Source: Siphonodentalium dalli
Lineage: Eukaryota; Mollusca; Scaphopoda; Gadilida; Siphonodentaliidae
DNA length: 64,000 nucleotides
NCBI GenBank assembly: GCA_032622095.1
Contig: CP136065.1
Location: 220,204,151 to 220,268,150, forward strand
Direction: 5' to 3'
Positions 48,674-60,685 of the stretch are shown here, piece after piece. Under the pieces are notes generated by a model. It had not been told where the DNA came from. It worked only from the letters and a program-made list of their open reading frames with translations, and did no database searches. Position 1 is the stretch's first letter; every line of letters starts with the position of its first letter. A program made the position numbers and the translations under genes.

Positions 48674-49878
48674 CTATAATCAGGTCAAGAATTAAAGATC
48701 AAATACACATCATTATGGAGAGTGTCACAATTGAAAGACATCTGAGTGTTTTTGTCTACTGCTAGTGAATAAAAGCCAGAGTAGATGGAAAGACGGCACA
48801 CTATTTAAGACTCTGTGTGAACACGATTCGCAAAAATTATTCACATCTGGCAAAAAATATTTTCATTTGGCAAAAGTTTTAGCAAGTCACTTTTTAGTCC
48901 TCAAGAAAATTGAAAAAAATTGGTCAATCAATACCATTCATTTCAAGAAACATATAAATATAATTGTATTTAATAGTTGTGTTTTTATAAGGTTTAGCAA
49001 AAGTTAACACCTCTATAAAGATGGACTTAATCTGATAGCATTATAGTATCGATGGCTGGAGGGATTACTGATTTGTATTGTTACAGTGTTTACATAGCTA
49101 ATCCTCTTTGCTTTGATGTGCACTTCTGAAGAAGCAACCTTCTACAATTAAATTTTTGGGTATTTGGTTTATCGTTCAATGATAAATCTCAGTAGAGAGG
49201 AGAGAATTATTAATAATTATCTGCTTTCTTATCGATATCAAAAGTTGATCAAACAGTGATTGTCGAAATATAGGACCCAATGTTGCAGAAACTGATAGAA
49301 TTTGGCAAATTCTAAAAGAATTTCACAAAAAATATTTGGCAAATGTAAAATTTGTCCAGTGTGGACCCTGTGTGTGAATTTTGATACTTCTGTCACATCT
49401 AGCAAATTGATCCTGGATTAAATACTGATGTATAACTATACAGCAACTATACCAGTTTGAAGAAAGTAACATTCAACTAATTCAACTATTGGCATAACCT
49501 TCAAAAACATCACTTAATATGTCCATTCGTAAAACTACACATGTGAGATACACAAAAATGAAACTATTAGGTTCATCATTTGTACAAATTAATGACTGAT
49601 GAACAACAGGAATTATTCTTCAAACAAAGAGTTAAGGCATAATTTTGATAAAAGAATGACATTGTGTATTACCAATTCTGAAACAAAATTGATGAAAATA
49701 ACATGTGTTTAATAAGCTTATATGCTGTGTGTGTTAGAATATCACAGCAGAGTGTTTCGCTTCTCTTTAATTAGGTATCCGTTGAATAAACTCAAACCAA
49801 AATCAACATTGAAAATTTTGAAAGTATTTCTCAATTGTAGAGACATTAATTTATCCATTTTTAAATAGAGTTACCTAC

Positions 49879-50013
49879 CTGAAGAGGTTTATCAAGCACA
49901 GATGCCACTTGCTTGGCTAGTTCAAGGTAATATTTGGTACCTGTTCCATGTGTCTCTCGAGTTACAGGATCTGGTATACCCATGCTCAGCAAGTATGACT
50001 TGAACTTAATTGT
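49879..50013 (-). CDS. VPS36: VPS36 exon 8
   Basis: Acceptor AATTTCAG, donor CAG|GTAGGT. It encodes [35 protein letters not shown] and [10 protein letters not shown]. Its first 17 nt and the acceptor are included in the 1,676-bp tandem duplication. Confidence 0.95.
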
Positions 50014-51672
50014 CTGAAATTAATACGAGGAAGCATGACAGATACATCGGTCAGCATTACATTATGGCATTAATTGTTATACGTTTGAGCTCAGATAGAA
50101 GCAGATAATAGCATCAGCCACTCTTGCCAAGTGAGTGTGGGCCTCAGTTGTTGTGGAGACTTGTTCTTAGTACCTACATGAACAGAATATATTTGGGCCC
50201 ACCCCAAAATTGTGACATCAAAACATCTCGTCAAAACATCAAAACATCTCGTCAAAAATCCAAGATGGCCACTGGTGGCCATGTTTTTTAACAGAATTCG
50301 GAAAAATGATAAGCTCCTAGGGTTGAAACGATTAATCGACTAGTCGTAGACGACGCTGAAATGTCAGAACGTCGACTCTGAATTTTGCCGTCGACTAGTT
50401 GGAATATAGTGTATTAGTTTCATGTATAACGTTTTCAAGATCGATTCCGGCATAAACGGTGTTAACTGCGCGTAAGTTATGGTAAGTATAACGTTTGGTG
50501 GCACCCGGAATTGACAGTGTTACTAGTATAGACACACACGGACGGTGACCCGACTATTAATTGGACGAATGAAATTGACAACAAAATGTCTCACTCGTCG
50601 TTTGAGGTCAAAGACATGATGGCAATGATTGACGCGGCGTTGTAGTTTGTCCGAGACCGCTTTGATACAGACACTGTGTATATTTCCATTGATCTCGCAC
50701 CGTCGGATTATGATGCGACGCTGGGCGCAGGTCGCTTAAGGTGACGTCATTTGTGCTACCGTATATAAATGATACTGACATTAAGAACTGGCTATCGTAT
50801 TCTACAACGTAGCCTATACTATAGGGCGTATTTAGTCGGAACATTAACATTTTATAGTGACACCGCTCGGCACTGGTTTATTGGTCACGTGACTAAACGA
50901 AATAATCTCGAACGCTGATATTAAATTTAAAACCTGTATAAATGAATTGTGTATCTAATCATTATCCACCACATGTCTAATTATATAATTACATTCAGTG
51001 TGTTGGATAAATATCAAGATGTTTACAGTATTATTTCCCAAATAAATTGGTGTGTATGCAGGGAAATGCGCAACGCAATAGAACACCATTGCATCAGTCA
51101 TCAGTGTACGCCATGTACGATGAATTTTCCGTACAATGTTATGTTTGAAAGTTTTGATATCGGGTACCGACTAGTCGACGCAACGCGACTTTTGGGCCTC
51201 GACTAGTCGACTCTGAAATTCACTAATCGTTTCAACACTATAAGCTCCCATCCAGAGGTCACCCTGAGAATCCATAGTAAGTTTGGTGACGATCGGATGA
51301 GGGATGTGGCCTGTAAAGTGTATCAAAGGATTTAGTCAAAATCCAAGAAGGCTGCTGGCGACCATGTTTTTCAACGAAATTCATAATAATTGGATAGCTC
51401 CCATTGAGCGGTCACCCCATTGATCCATATGAATTTTGATTCGCACTATATATTGCATGCCCATAAACTGAAGTTTCCATTGATGTCTCAATATTCAACC
51501 GGTTTATATGACAGAATTAATTGAAAATACAAGTAATGGAAGTCAGTCAAGGATTGGGCTCACATCATAAAAGGTTGAAGAATAAATACAGAAATCAAAA
51601 TAAGTATTAGAATCTCAAATCTTTAATCAGACTTGTTGCAGACAAGCTAAGTCACATTTCACTCTAGCTTTC
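49997..51672. repeat. 1,676-bp tandem duplication, copy 1 (starts inside VPS36 exon 8)
   Basis: Offset of 1,676 bp to 51,673-53,350 with only scattered single-base differences (for example within GGCATAAACGG and GGCACTGG). The low-coordinate edge falls 17 nt inside exon 8. Carries a complete hAT element. A GACT or TTTCGACT microhomology lies at the junction. Confidence 0.95.
50318..51240. mobile_element. Non-autonomous hAT-like element, 923 bp, copy 1
   Basis: Inverted ends TAGGGTTGAAACGATTA and TAATCGTTTCAACACTA with an 8-bp direct repeat TAAGCTCC on both sides (50,310-50,317 and 51,241-51,248), as expected for hAT transposons. ACTAGTCG and GTCGACT motifs cluster in the subterminal regions. 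No intact transposase. Confidence 0.88.
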
Positions 51673-53350
51673 GACTTGAACTTAATTGTCTGAAATTAAT
51701 ACGAGGAAGCATGACAGATACATCGGTCAGCATTACATTATGGCATTAATTGTTATACGTTTGAGCTCAGATAGAAGCAGATAATAGCATCAGCCACTCT
51801 TGCCAAGTGAGTGTGGGCCTCAGTTGTTGTGGAGACTTGTTCTTAGTACCTACATGAACAGAATATATTTGGGCCCACCCCAAAATTGTGACATCAAAAC
51901 ATCTCGTCAAAACATCAAAACATCTCGTCAAAAATCCAAGATGGCCACTGGTGGCCATGTTTTTTAACAGAATTCGGAAAAATGATAAGCTCCTAGGGTT
52001 GAAACGATTAATCGACTAGTCGTAGACGACGCTGAAATGTCAGAACGTCGACTCTGAATTTTGCCGTCGACTAGTTGGAATATAGTGTATTAGTTTCATG
52101 TATAACGTTTTCAAGATCGATTCCGGCATAAATGGTGTTAACTGCGCGTAAGTTATGGTAAGTATAACGTTTGGTGGCACCCGGAATTGACAGTGTTACT
52201 AGTATAGACACACACGGACGGTGACCCGACTATTAATTGGACGAATGAAATTGACAACAAAATGTCTCACTCGTCGTTTGAGGTCAAAGACATGATGGCA
52301 ATGATTGACGCGGCGTTGTAGTTTGTCCGAGACCGCTTTGATACAGACACTGTGTATATTTCCATTGATCTCGCACCGTCGGATTATGATGCGACGCTGG
52401 GCGCAGGTCGCTTAAGGTGACGTCATTTGTGCTACCGTATATAAATGATACTGACATTAAGAACTGGCTATCGTATTCTACGACGTAGCCTATACTATAG
52501 GGCGTATTTAGTCGGAACATTAACATTTTATAGTGACACCGCTCGGCACCGGTTTATTGGTCACGTGACTAAACGAAATAATCTCGAACGCTGATATTAA
52601 ATTTAAAACCTGTATAAATGAATTGTGTATCTAATCATTATCCACCACATGTCTAATTATATAATTACATTCAGTGTGTTGGATAAATATCAAGATGTTT
52701 ACAGTATTATTTCCCAAATAAATTGGTGTGTATGCAGGGAAATGCGCAACGCAATAGAACACCATTGCATCAGTCATCAGTGTACGCCATGTACGATGAA
52801 TTTTCCGTACAATGTTATGTTTGAAAGTTTTGATATCGGGTACCGACTAGTCGACGCAACGCGACTTTTGGGCCTCGACTAGTCGACTCTGAAATTCACT
52901 AATCGTTTCAACACTATAAGCTCCCATCCAGAGGTCACCCTGAGAATCCATAGTAAGTTTGGTGACGATCGGATGAGGGATGTGGCCTGTAAAGTGTATC
53001 AAAGGATTTAGTCAAAATCCAAGAAGGCTGCTGGCGACCATGTTTTTCAACGAAATTCATAATAATTGGATAGCTCCCATTGAGCGGTCACCCCATTGAT
53101 CCATATGAATTTTGATTCGCACTATATATTGCATGCCCATAAACTGAAGTTTCCATTGATGTCTCAATATTCAACCGGTTTATATGACAGAATTAATTGA
53201 AAATACAAGTAATGGAAGTCAGTCAAGGATTGGGCTCACATCATAAAAGGTTGAAGAATAAATACAGAAATCAAAATAAGTATTAGAATCTCAAATCTTT
53301 AATCAGACTTGTTGCAGACAAGCTAAGTCACATTTCACTTAGCTTTCGAC
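51673..53350. repeat. 1,676-bp tandem duplication, copy 2
   Basis: Second copy. Its first 17 bp (51,673-51,689) duplicate the exon 8 start and its acceptor inside intron 7. Splicing to that distal acceptor would read about 20 codons and meet TGA. Confidence 0.95.
51994..52916. mobile_element. Non-autonomous hAT-like element, copy 2 (by duplication)
   Basis: Exactly 1,676 bp from copy 1, with the same TAAGCTCC duplications, so it was carried by the segmental duplication. Confidence 0.88.
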
Positions 53351-53626
53351 TCTCAAGAAATATATCCATGTGCCATCCGCATCTCGTTTGATAAACGATT
53401 CTCGATCCAGATGCCCATTGTTTTCTGTCTACATATCTGACGACTATTATGAATATATCATAATAACAATGATGTAAAGTGCAATTTACTTCAGAATGAA
53501 CCATATTAATTAATGCATCAATTAATAGTATTCTTATTAACCATACTTTTCTTTGAGTTTGACAATACCTCACAGCTGAACAAAAAGAATTTTTGTGCCA
53601 GACTATTTAATAAAATACATTTATAC

Positions 53627-53704
53627 CTCGTCCTCTGTAATGTCTCCTTGTTTGTCTTTGATTTTTGTTGCTATTAACTTGGATAAAGTTACCATTTCTT
53701 TTGC
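53627..53704 (-). CDS. VPS36: VPS36 exon 7
   Basis: Acceptor TATTGCAG, donor GAG|GTATAA. It encodes [20 protein letters not shown] and DITEDE, almost the same as vertebrate VPS36. Confidence 0.96.
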
Positions 53705-54573
53705 CTGCAATACAAAAAAATCCTTACATTGAAATATTATATTTTTACAACTAATAAGGCAGAAAGTCAATTACAGATTGAGAATTAGCTAACGGTAACT
53801 GAAATGGAGCAAATAATTTGTCTAGGTTTCTTGGTTGGTTTGTTATTTTAAATTTTGAATGTTCCTTATATCAGAATAAAAATATTAAAGATGTATTCAG
53901 GTTTCCAGACTTCCAATTACACCAACAACATAACAAAATCCAATTTAACATTGTTTTCTACTTTTTCTGTTGAAAAAATGTTGAAAACAAAATATGACAT
54001 ATAACCTAGATCTACAATTAACAAAGAATATCATTTTGGTCAGTTGTTTTGGTAAGAAATTAATTGTAGGTGTCCCTCAAAAACATAATATGAAATAAAT
54101 GCATAGAAAATTTTAAAACAAATTATCGCCTTTCATGTAGCAGTTCTCTCTCCAAAGTTCAAACGTGATATATTATAAACTAAAAAATCTAAATAAACCA
54201 TGAAAAGGGTTTCGAAAAATTAGCTGGAACACTGAATGTATCTTTAACGACATTGCAAATAAAAATTACTTACATTTAACTTTTAAACCAATAAAATATG
54301 TGTTTTGTATATTGCAATGTTTCATAAGGAGTAAAGAATTATCTGTGACCATATTACATCAGTAGTTCATCTATATAAACAATCTCAATGTGTTATTAAA
54401 TGTTGCCCCACAACACATGTGTACATGCACGAATAACTCAGTAAGGAGATGACAGCATGTGATGTCATCATAACATCATGATTAATGTTTTTGTTTAGCA
54501 CTAGACTTCTTGCAATGTTTTGTAAAATAGATCCTCCAGAAGTTTAATGAAACACGTTAACGGAACTAATCAC

Positions 54574-54690
54574 CTTATCAATGAGTTGCTTGAGATCTTG
54601 GAAAGCCACTGTGATGTTCTTGTTTGTCGCAAGGTTCTTCTGCTCTATTTTCCGCTCAATGCCAACAATCCCAGCTGCTCTCTGTTTATG
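54574..54690 (-). CDS. VPS36: VPS36 exon 6
   Basis: Acceptor CTGTTGCAG, donor AAG|GTGATT. It encodes [35 protein letters not shown] and LIDK, matching the [11 protein letters not shown] linker helix that ties the GLUE domain to the winged helices. Confidence 0.95.
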
Positions 54691-55519
54691 CTGCAACAGA
54701 CATGATTTTTTTTTTTTTATAATTTTTATTCAGATCTCAATATATAACATCTCAAGTACATGAACAAATTAGATAATCAGTGATGTCTCTATTTGTTTAT
54801 ATAGTCCAGGGTGAGTTATATCTCTCTCTTTTAAATAGCATTGGTGGGGGGGGGGCAGAATATAAAAATATTAATTTATGTCTGGGTTTGTCTTGTTTTG
54901 GGATGCCTGGGATCACAGCAATTTGACAAAAATAGTCAGAGACCACTCCAAGAGACCTCCAAACCCCACCCACACCCATTCTAGCCCACGCACTGGTTTT
55001 CAGACATCTTTGAAACCGATTGCATGATATCCTAGGAGGAAGGTCAGAAGGAACATTGAGTGGCTTCCAGACACCTTTCCATGACCTGCGCTGTGATATG
55101 TGATGTAGCATTCAGTTACTCTATTTGCTCTATCAACACCATTAAGGGTTTAACTTTTGAGGTCATAATCACCTTTTAAAATATAAAAACAATTATAGTT
55201 TTGTTGTTCAAGAAGATTTTCTATCTGAACATTTTGCTAAGGAATAACTATTCATCAATGAGTACTTAGTATTGAAAGGGTTATTATTTTGTTCCATAAC
55301 ATCGTAAGTTTAAAGTAGCCTGACACTATTAAGTGGCCCTATTTCTGTATATTTGCTTTTCATTGAAAGGCAATTTGCTAGTCTACATTTGTTCATCAGT
55401 AAATATTATCAACCAGCTTACGGCAGCTTAGACTAATTTTCAGGCTGATCTTGAGAATATCCTGACATATTGTCAGTGAGAGTGAAGGTTGACAGTAGTG
55501 AGGTTTCATTGGATAGTAC

Positions 55520-55588
55520 CTGATTTACAGCTGGTGGGAGGGACTGCCATTGTTTCTTCTTCAACTGTTCACCAAGGCACCGAAAGAA
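55520..55588 (-). CDS. VPS36: VPS36 exon 5
   Basis: Acceptor TTTGTTGCAG, donor CAG|GTACTA. It encodes FFRCLGEQLKKKQWQSLPPA and VNQ, the C-terminal helix of the GLUE domain (human FYRRLSEEMTQRRW). Confidence 0.93.
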
Positions 55589-55728
55589 CTGCAACAAAGA
55601 GTGTATTGTTGATGGGCTGAAGTGGTGCATTACCTATAGCTACATTCGATGTCATACATGAAAAAGTGTAGGACATTTAAGATAATTAATCACCTGTGTC
55701 CATGTGACCAAATTATGACCATTTGAGC

Positions 55729-56536
55729 CAGGGTTGGCTGATTTAAATCAAGATTTAAATCAATGATTTTTTTCAAAAAAATCATTGATTTAAATCAATT
55801 TTTTTTAAATAATGATAAAAGAGTCAAGAAATGCAATATTTAACAGGTTTTCTGTAAACTAAAACATGAGTATGATTAAAAAATATACAAATTGGATAAT
55901 AGATCTGAAACTGTACAGTAATTACAGGCATACAGCATGGTACCGTATTTACTGCTTCAGCAATGGCCTGTTCCGCTTTATAGCATTGTTCGTATTGTTT
56001 GCAACTACAGCGTATACACTCAGATTCAGCACGCCTCACTATACACTGTTTAATTTTCTTTCCCCCTTTTCTCATTGCCAACATGTAAATGCTAACTGAG
56101 TATAGCTCTACCATATACTCTACGATCTAACTACTCTAGCTGTCTAGTGCCTATACTTGATATATAGTGTGATTACCGTATGTCCTCAAGTCACTGAGAG
56201 CCAACGTGATTGATAAAATATTCAGTTTTCATCTAAATTTGACTAAATTTATTAGTAAAAGTTTAAGCGCAGGTTCACCTTTCCAGATATCACAACATTG
56301 GAACCCACATGGACCCAAGTGCATGCATAAAGCACATGGTCGCTATATCAGTACTGCCATGATATTTGTGTTTCATTGGTATACAAAAAATAATTTAAAA
56401 AATCACAGAATTATGATTAATCCAGCCTTGGATATAATAAGCAACACCTTTCAGAACCTTCATTTATCAGAGAAATTGCACAATTACATATTTTCATAAC
56501 ATTTATTTTTTTAAATAAAAAAAATCACCAACCCTG
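55729..56536. mobile_element. Non-autonomous hAT element, 808 bp, in VPS36 intron 4
   Basis: CAGGGTTGG...CCAACCCTG ends with a perfect 8-bp direct repeat ATTTGAGC on both sides (55,721-55,728 and 56,537-56,544). The left end has a palindrome of GATTTAAATCA units. Interior frames of 70-100 codons lack a recognisable transposase motif. Confidence 0.92.
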
Positions 56537-57049
56537 ATTTGAGCTAATAATAAAAAATAATTTGAGTTAGTTTTTTTATACAGTGTACTGACATGCTTGA
56601 AACTGAGTGAACATGGTAATCTGTGCAGAAAGTGCTGACTGCATTGTTGAAACAATTAGGAAAAAGTAATACCTGTCGATCAAACCTAAAGTTTTTCAGT
56701 CCATTAATGGACACAAAAGTCTTAATAATATCATGATTCACGTAGCATTTGAATTTTTCTGCATTTTGAAAGATTGTTCCAAAGTACCACAGTAGAAGGT
56801 AAGAACAGTTCTTTGTGAAACACTAATTACCTGGCCAGGGTATATTGTGTGGTGTTTATATGTTAGAGTTATAGGCTAACTAATGCTGGGAAAGGGGGTA
56901 TACTAGTACTTTCATTTTAGGCCAAACTCACTAATAACAATAGAAAACAAAATTATTTTAATTTCAAAAGAAACCACCAACGTCACCCTTGAAATATTAC
57001 AGTTATCAGTCTGCAAGCAGAAATATGATGAGACCCATGTGCATAAATA

Positions 57050-57597
57050 GAGGATCTGCAATTCGTCCCCAGTTTATAGCGGAATATACAAAATTGGTCT
57101 AGTAAATTATGTCTGGACCGAGCCATTCACGAGACCCAGACCTAATTTACGGGACGAGTTTTAGTTTAGTACATTCTGCTATAAACTGGGGACAAGTTGT
57201 AGATTCTATATATTACATGATCCAAAACCTTGATAAACCTTAAATCAAAAAAATTTATGGGACGTGAAACTAACATTAGCTTCTAAAAAAGGCCTGCGAT
57301 GACATTTCATGTAACTATGCACTGTTTGTCAGAGTAAAGATATAGTCCCAGATAAATAGACTCTTTGGTGTATTTAATGGCATATATTTAATGAAATAAC
57401 TTTTCATTCATTAGTTAGTTGGAAAATATATTGGACGCCATAGTATTTTGAGATGTAGTGTACGGAATGTAAACAGACGACAAACTGGAAGTCAAAGTTT
57501 ACCTGGAACTATTTCCTGTTATGCAATGAAAGTTTCATATAAAAATTTATAGAATGGGTTTATTGAATGGAATAATGGTAGGATCATGTAATAAATA
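57050..57597 (+). mobile_element. Hairpin plus CTATTTATTACATGATCC-type MITE, copy C
   Basis: Hairpin block at 57,050-57,205, MITE at 57,206-57,597. It ends 32 bp from the exon 4 donor (57,629), echoing copy B beside the exon 12 donor. Confidence 0.78.
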
Positions 57598-57629
57598 CAG
57601 ATACATGTACATAACTACTTCAGTAATAC

Positions 57630-57744
57630 CTCTCTTTCTCCGGACTCTCTAAATGAGAATCTGACATAATCAAATGAACTGCTGGACATTGGGCCGGACT
57701 GTTTATTGTCTGGACACTTGCTCACATGAGCAACAACTTTAGCA
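57630..57744 (-). CDS. VPS36: VPS36 exon 4
   Basis: Acceptor CTTTCTTTCAG, donor GAG|GTATTA. Its first T completes the serine codon split with exon 3. It encodes AKVVAHVSKCPDNKQSGPMS and SSFDYVRFSFRESGERE (GLUE domain strands). Confidence 0.95.
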
Positions 57745-57832
57745 CTGAAAGAAAGTAAGAATATTAATAGCTTCATGAGATATCCACAAAACATAATGTA
57801 TATTTCATTCCAAGCTTGTAAACAGTGTGTGT

Positions 57833-58160
57833 GTCATTTGCAGAATGAGGTCCCCAGAGGGTGAGTTTAGTGCTATGAGAGACCTGGGATCAGATTGAAG
57901 TTCCCCATTTGAAGTTGGTGATGTTCATCCATGAGTCACCTCGATTATGCATTTTATCTTCTGCAAATTAGGGGATATAGAAACTTCCCATAAGGGAAAA
58001 TGTAACTAAAAACAATGTTAATCTGAAACTATAGATACTTCCCAGAAGATGAGGCCTAACCAGAATGAGGTCCCCAGAGGGTAATTTGTTGATGCTAGCA
58101 TCCAGTGCGGGATAGTGTCGCTAAATTCACCATCTGGGGACCTCATTCTGCAAATGACAG
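57833..58160. mobile_element. GAATGAGGTCCCCAGAG-family element, inverted copy
   Basis: Ends CATTTGCAGAATGAGGTCCC and its complement ACCTCATTCTGCAAATGACA. The middle matches 46,560-46,790 in reverse orientation. In VPS36 intron 3. Confidence 0.75.
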
Positions 58161-58754
58161 ACACACTATTTGCAGACTTGTTTCATTCAAATCACTGGAT
58201 TAAAAAAAATCTTTTAAAGCAATGTCGGTTTAGTAGTAGTCAATGAAGAAAACACTCAGTTCAAATTGCCGTAAAACAGTTTTGACAAATACCAGGTTTC
58301 GCCTAAGTGCAGGGTCAAGTAAACATCTTATTTTTCACTCACATCCTTGATACAGTGCCACACTAACAATGCTGGTAAATATAGCAAGTTGAACTCCTTT
58401 GGACCCAGAGTCAACTAGATTACTGCGATTAGAATCTTTGGATTACTGACTCCAGTCCAGCATTAGGTTATTGTTTGTTAAACTGTCAGACAAAAATCTG
58501 CTTATGTTCTGTAGAAATGTAAAATTATAACAAAGAACCTCTGACAACTCATAAAACCTAAAACCTAAACCCTCTCTGTCCAATAACATAAATGCATGTA
58601 CTAAATGTTAAGATAACAAGTTCAACAAATGACCTATTGTTGAACTTATCATGAGGTTATTATTAGAACATATCCTAAGGGAACTACGTGTACTCATCAA
58701 CGAGTATTTAGTATAGAAATGGTTAATATGAATATATTTATTTTATATAATCAC

Positions 58755-58825
58755 CTTTTAGTGAATCCAGAGCTCTGAAATTCTGTATAGACAACCAGCG
58801 ACAAAGGTAGGGCCAGAACACAATT
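58755..58825 (-). CDS. VPS36: VPS36 exon 3 (proximal acceptor form)
   Basis: With the acceptor nearest the exon (CTCTCACTTACAG) it encodes NCVLALPLSLVVYTEFQSSG and FTK plus AG, which aligns without gaps to human ECCMAILLSQIVFIEEQAAG and IGK. Donor AAAG|GTGATT. Upstream lie 22 further copies of the same acceptor and exon start, so the true 5' border needs transcript evidence. Confidence 0.9.
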
Positions 58826-60276
58826 CTGTAAGTGAGAGAAGGATGATATATATAGACAACCAGCGACAAGGGTAGGGCCAAAACACAGTTCTGTAAGTAA
58901 GAGAAGGATGATATATATAGACAACCAGCGACAAAGGTAGGGCCAAAACACAATACTGTATGTGAGAGAAGGATGATATATATAGACAACCAGCGACAAG
59001 GGTAGGGCCAAAACACAATTCTGTAAGTGAGAGAAGGATGATATATATAGACAACCAGCGACAAGGGTAGGGCCAAAACACAATTCTGTAAGTGAGAGAA
59101 ATATATATAGACAACCAGCGACAAAGGTAGGGCCAGAACACAATTCTGTAAGTGAAAGAAGGATGATATATATAGACAACCAGCGACAAGGGTAGGGCCA
59201 AAACACAATTCTGTAAGTGAGAGAAGGATGATATATATAGACAACCAGCGACAAGGGTAGGGCCAAAACACAATTCTGTAAGTGAGAGAAGGATGATATA
59301 TATAGACAACCAGCGACAAGGGTAGGGCCAAAACACAATACTGTATGTGAGAGAAGGATGATATATATAGACAACCAGCGACAAGGGTAGGGCCAAAACA
59401 CAATTATGTAAGTGAGAGAAGGATGATATATATAGACAACCAGCGACAAGGGTAGGGCCAAAACACAATACTGTATGTGAGAGAAGGATGATATACATAG
59501 ACAACCAGCGACAAGGGTAGGGCCAAAACACAATACTGTATGTGAGAGAAGGATGATATATATAGACAACCAGCGACAAGGGTAGGGCCAGAACACAATT
59601 ATGTAAGTGAGAGAAGGATGATATACATAGACAACCAGCGACAAGGGTAGGGCCAAAACACAATTCTGTAAGTGAAAGAAGGATGATATATATAGACAAC
59701 CAGCGACAAGGGTAGGGCCAGAACACAATTCTGTAAGTGAAAGAAGGATGATATATATAGACAACCAGCGACAAGGGTAGGGCCAGAACACAATTATGTA
59801 AGTGAGAGAAGGATGATATACATAGACAACCAGCGACAAGGGTAGGGCCAGTACACAATTCTGTAAGTGAAAGAAGGATGATATATATAGACAACCAGCG
59901 ACAAGGGTAGGGCCAGAACACAATTAAGTAAGTGAGAGAAGGATGATATACATAGACAACCAGCGACAAAGGTAGGGCCAGTACACAATTCTGTAAGTGA
60001 AAGAAGGATGATATATATAGACAACCAGCGACAAGGGTAGGGCCAAAACACAATTATGTAAGTGAGAGAAGGATGATATACATAGACAACCAGCGACAAA
60101 GGTAGGGCCAAAACACAATACTGTATGTGAGAGAAGGATGATATACATAGACAACCAGCGACAAAGGTACTAGTAGGGCCAAAACACAATTCTGTAAGTG
60201 AGAGAAGGATGATATATATAGACAACCAGCGACAAAGGTAGGGCCAGAACACAATTCTGTAAGTAAGAGAATACAC
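58790..60276 (-). repeat. VPS36: Splice-acceptor minisatellite of VPS36 exon 3 (23 x 65 bp)
   Basis: Twenty-three copies of ACAACCAGCGAC spaced 65 bp (one of about 60, one of 70). On the gene's strand each unit is ATCATCCTTCTCTCACTTACAG-like (polypyrimidine tract and AG) followed by about 42 nt of exon 3, AATTGTGTTTTGGCCCTACC onward. All three sense frames are open across the array because 65 is not a multiple of three and no unit contains a stop in any frame. Three units (195 bp) restore the frame. The large open frames here are not separate genes. Confidence 0.95.
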
Positions 60277-60297
60277 AACAGTTCACTCTCAGGTGCC

Positions 60298-60500
60298 TAA
60301 CATCACCAAATTCACCCTCTGGGAACCTCATTCTGCTTAGGGCTCAACTGCTGTGGGAGACCTAGGATAAGATTGAAGTTCCCCAGTTGAAGTTGGTGAA
60401 GATGAGGCCTAAGCAGGAGGTCCCCCGATGGTGAATTTTGTGATGCTAGCCCACTGTGCGGGATAGCATCACTAATTCACCATCTGGGGACCTCATTCTG
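60298..60500. repeat. GAGGTCCCCAGAG-family fragment
   Basis: Contains AATTCACCCTCTGGGAACCT and, inverted, GGTGAATTTTGTGATGCTAG and CATCTGGGGACCTCATTCTG. Partial copy in VPS36 intron 2. Confidence 0.65.
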
Positions 60501-60685
60501 CAAAAGACAGATGCTATATTCAGACTTGACAACTGGTGATGCTGCAGTCTCCAACTGCATTTATGAAATTTGGAAGATGGTTCAAGTGCAGTGCCACAGA
60601 TCTCCTAAGTATTGCCATCATCCCACTTAATCTAGTTAATAAGGATCCTGTGTTATGAACATCAACAATACCTGAGTTTAGTGTG

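Noticed and set aside
54797-55111. 104-codon minus-strand frame in VPS36 intron 5
   Set aside because: No domain, no phase-compatible splice sites with VPS36, and flanking exons already join in phase without it.
58738-60278. Very long minus-strand open frames (up to 431 codons) reading LPLSLVVYIYHPS-type repeats, looking like a multi-pass membrane protein
   Set aside because: They are three frames of the same 65-bp minisatellite, open only because the unit has no stop in any frame. The only coding meaning supported is VPS36 exon 3 at its end, with possible acceptor variants.
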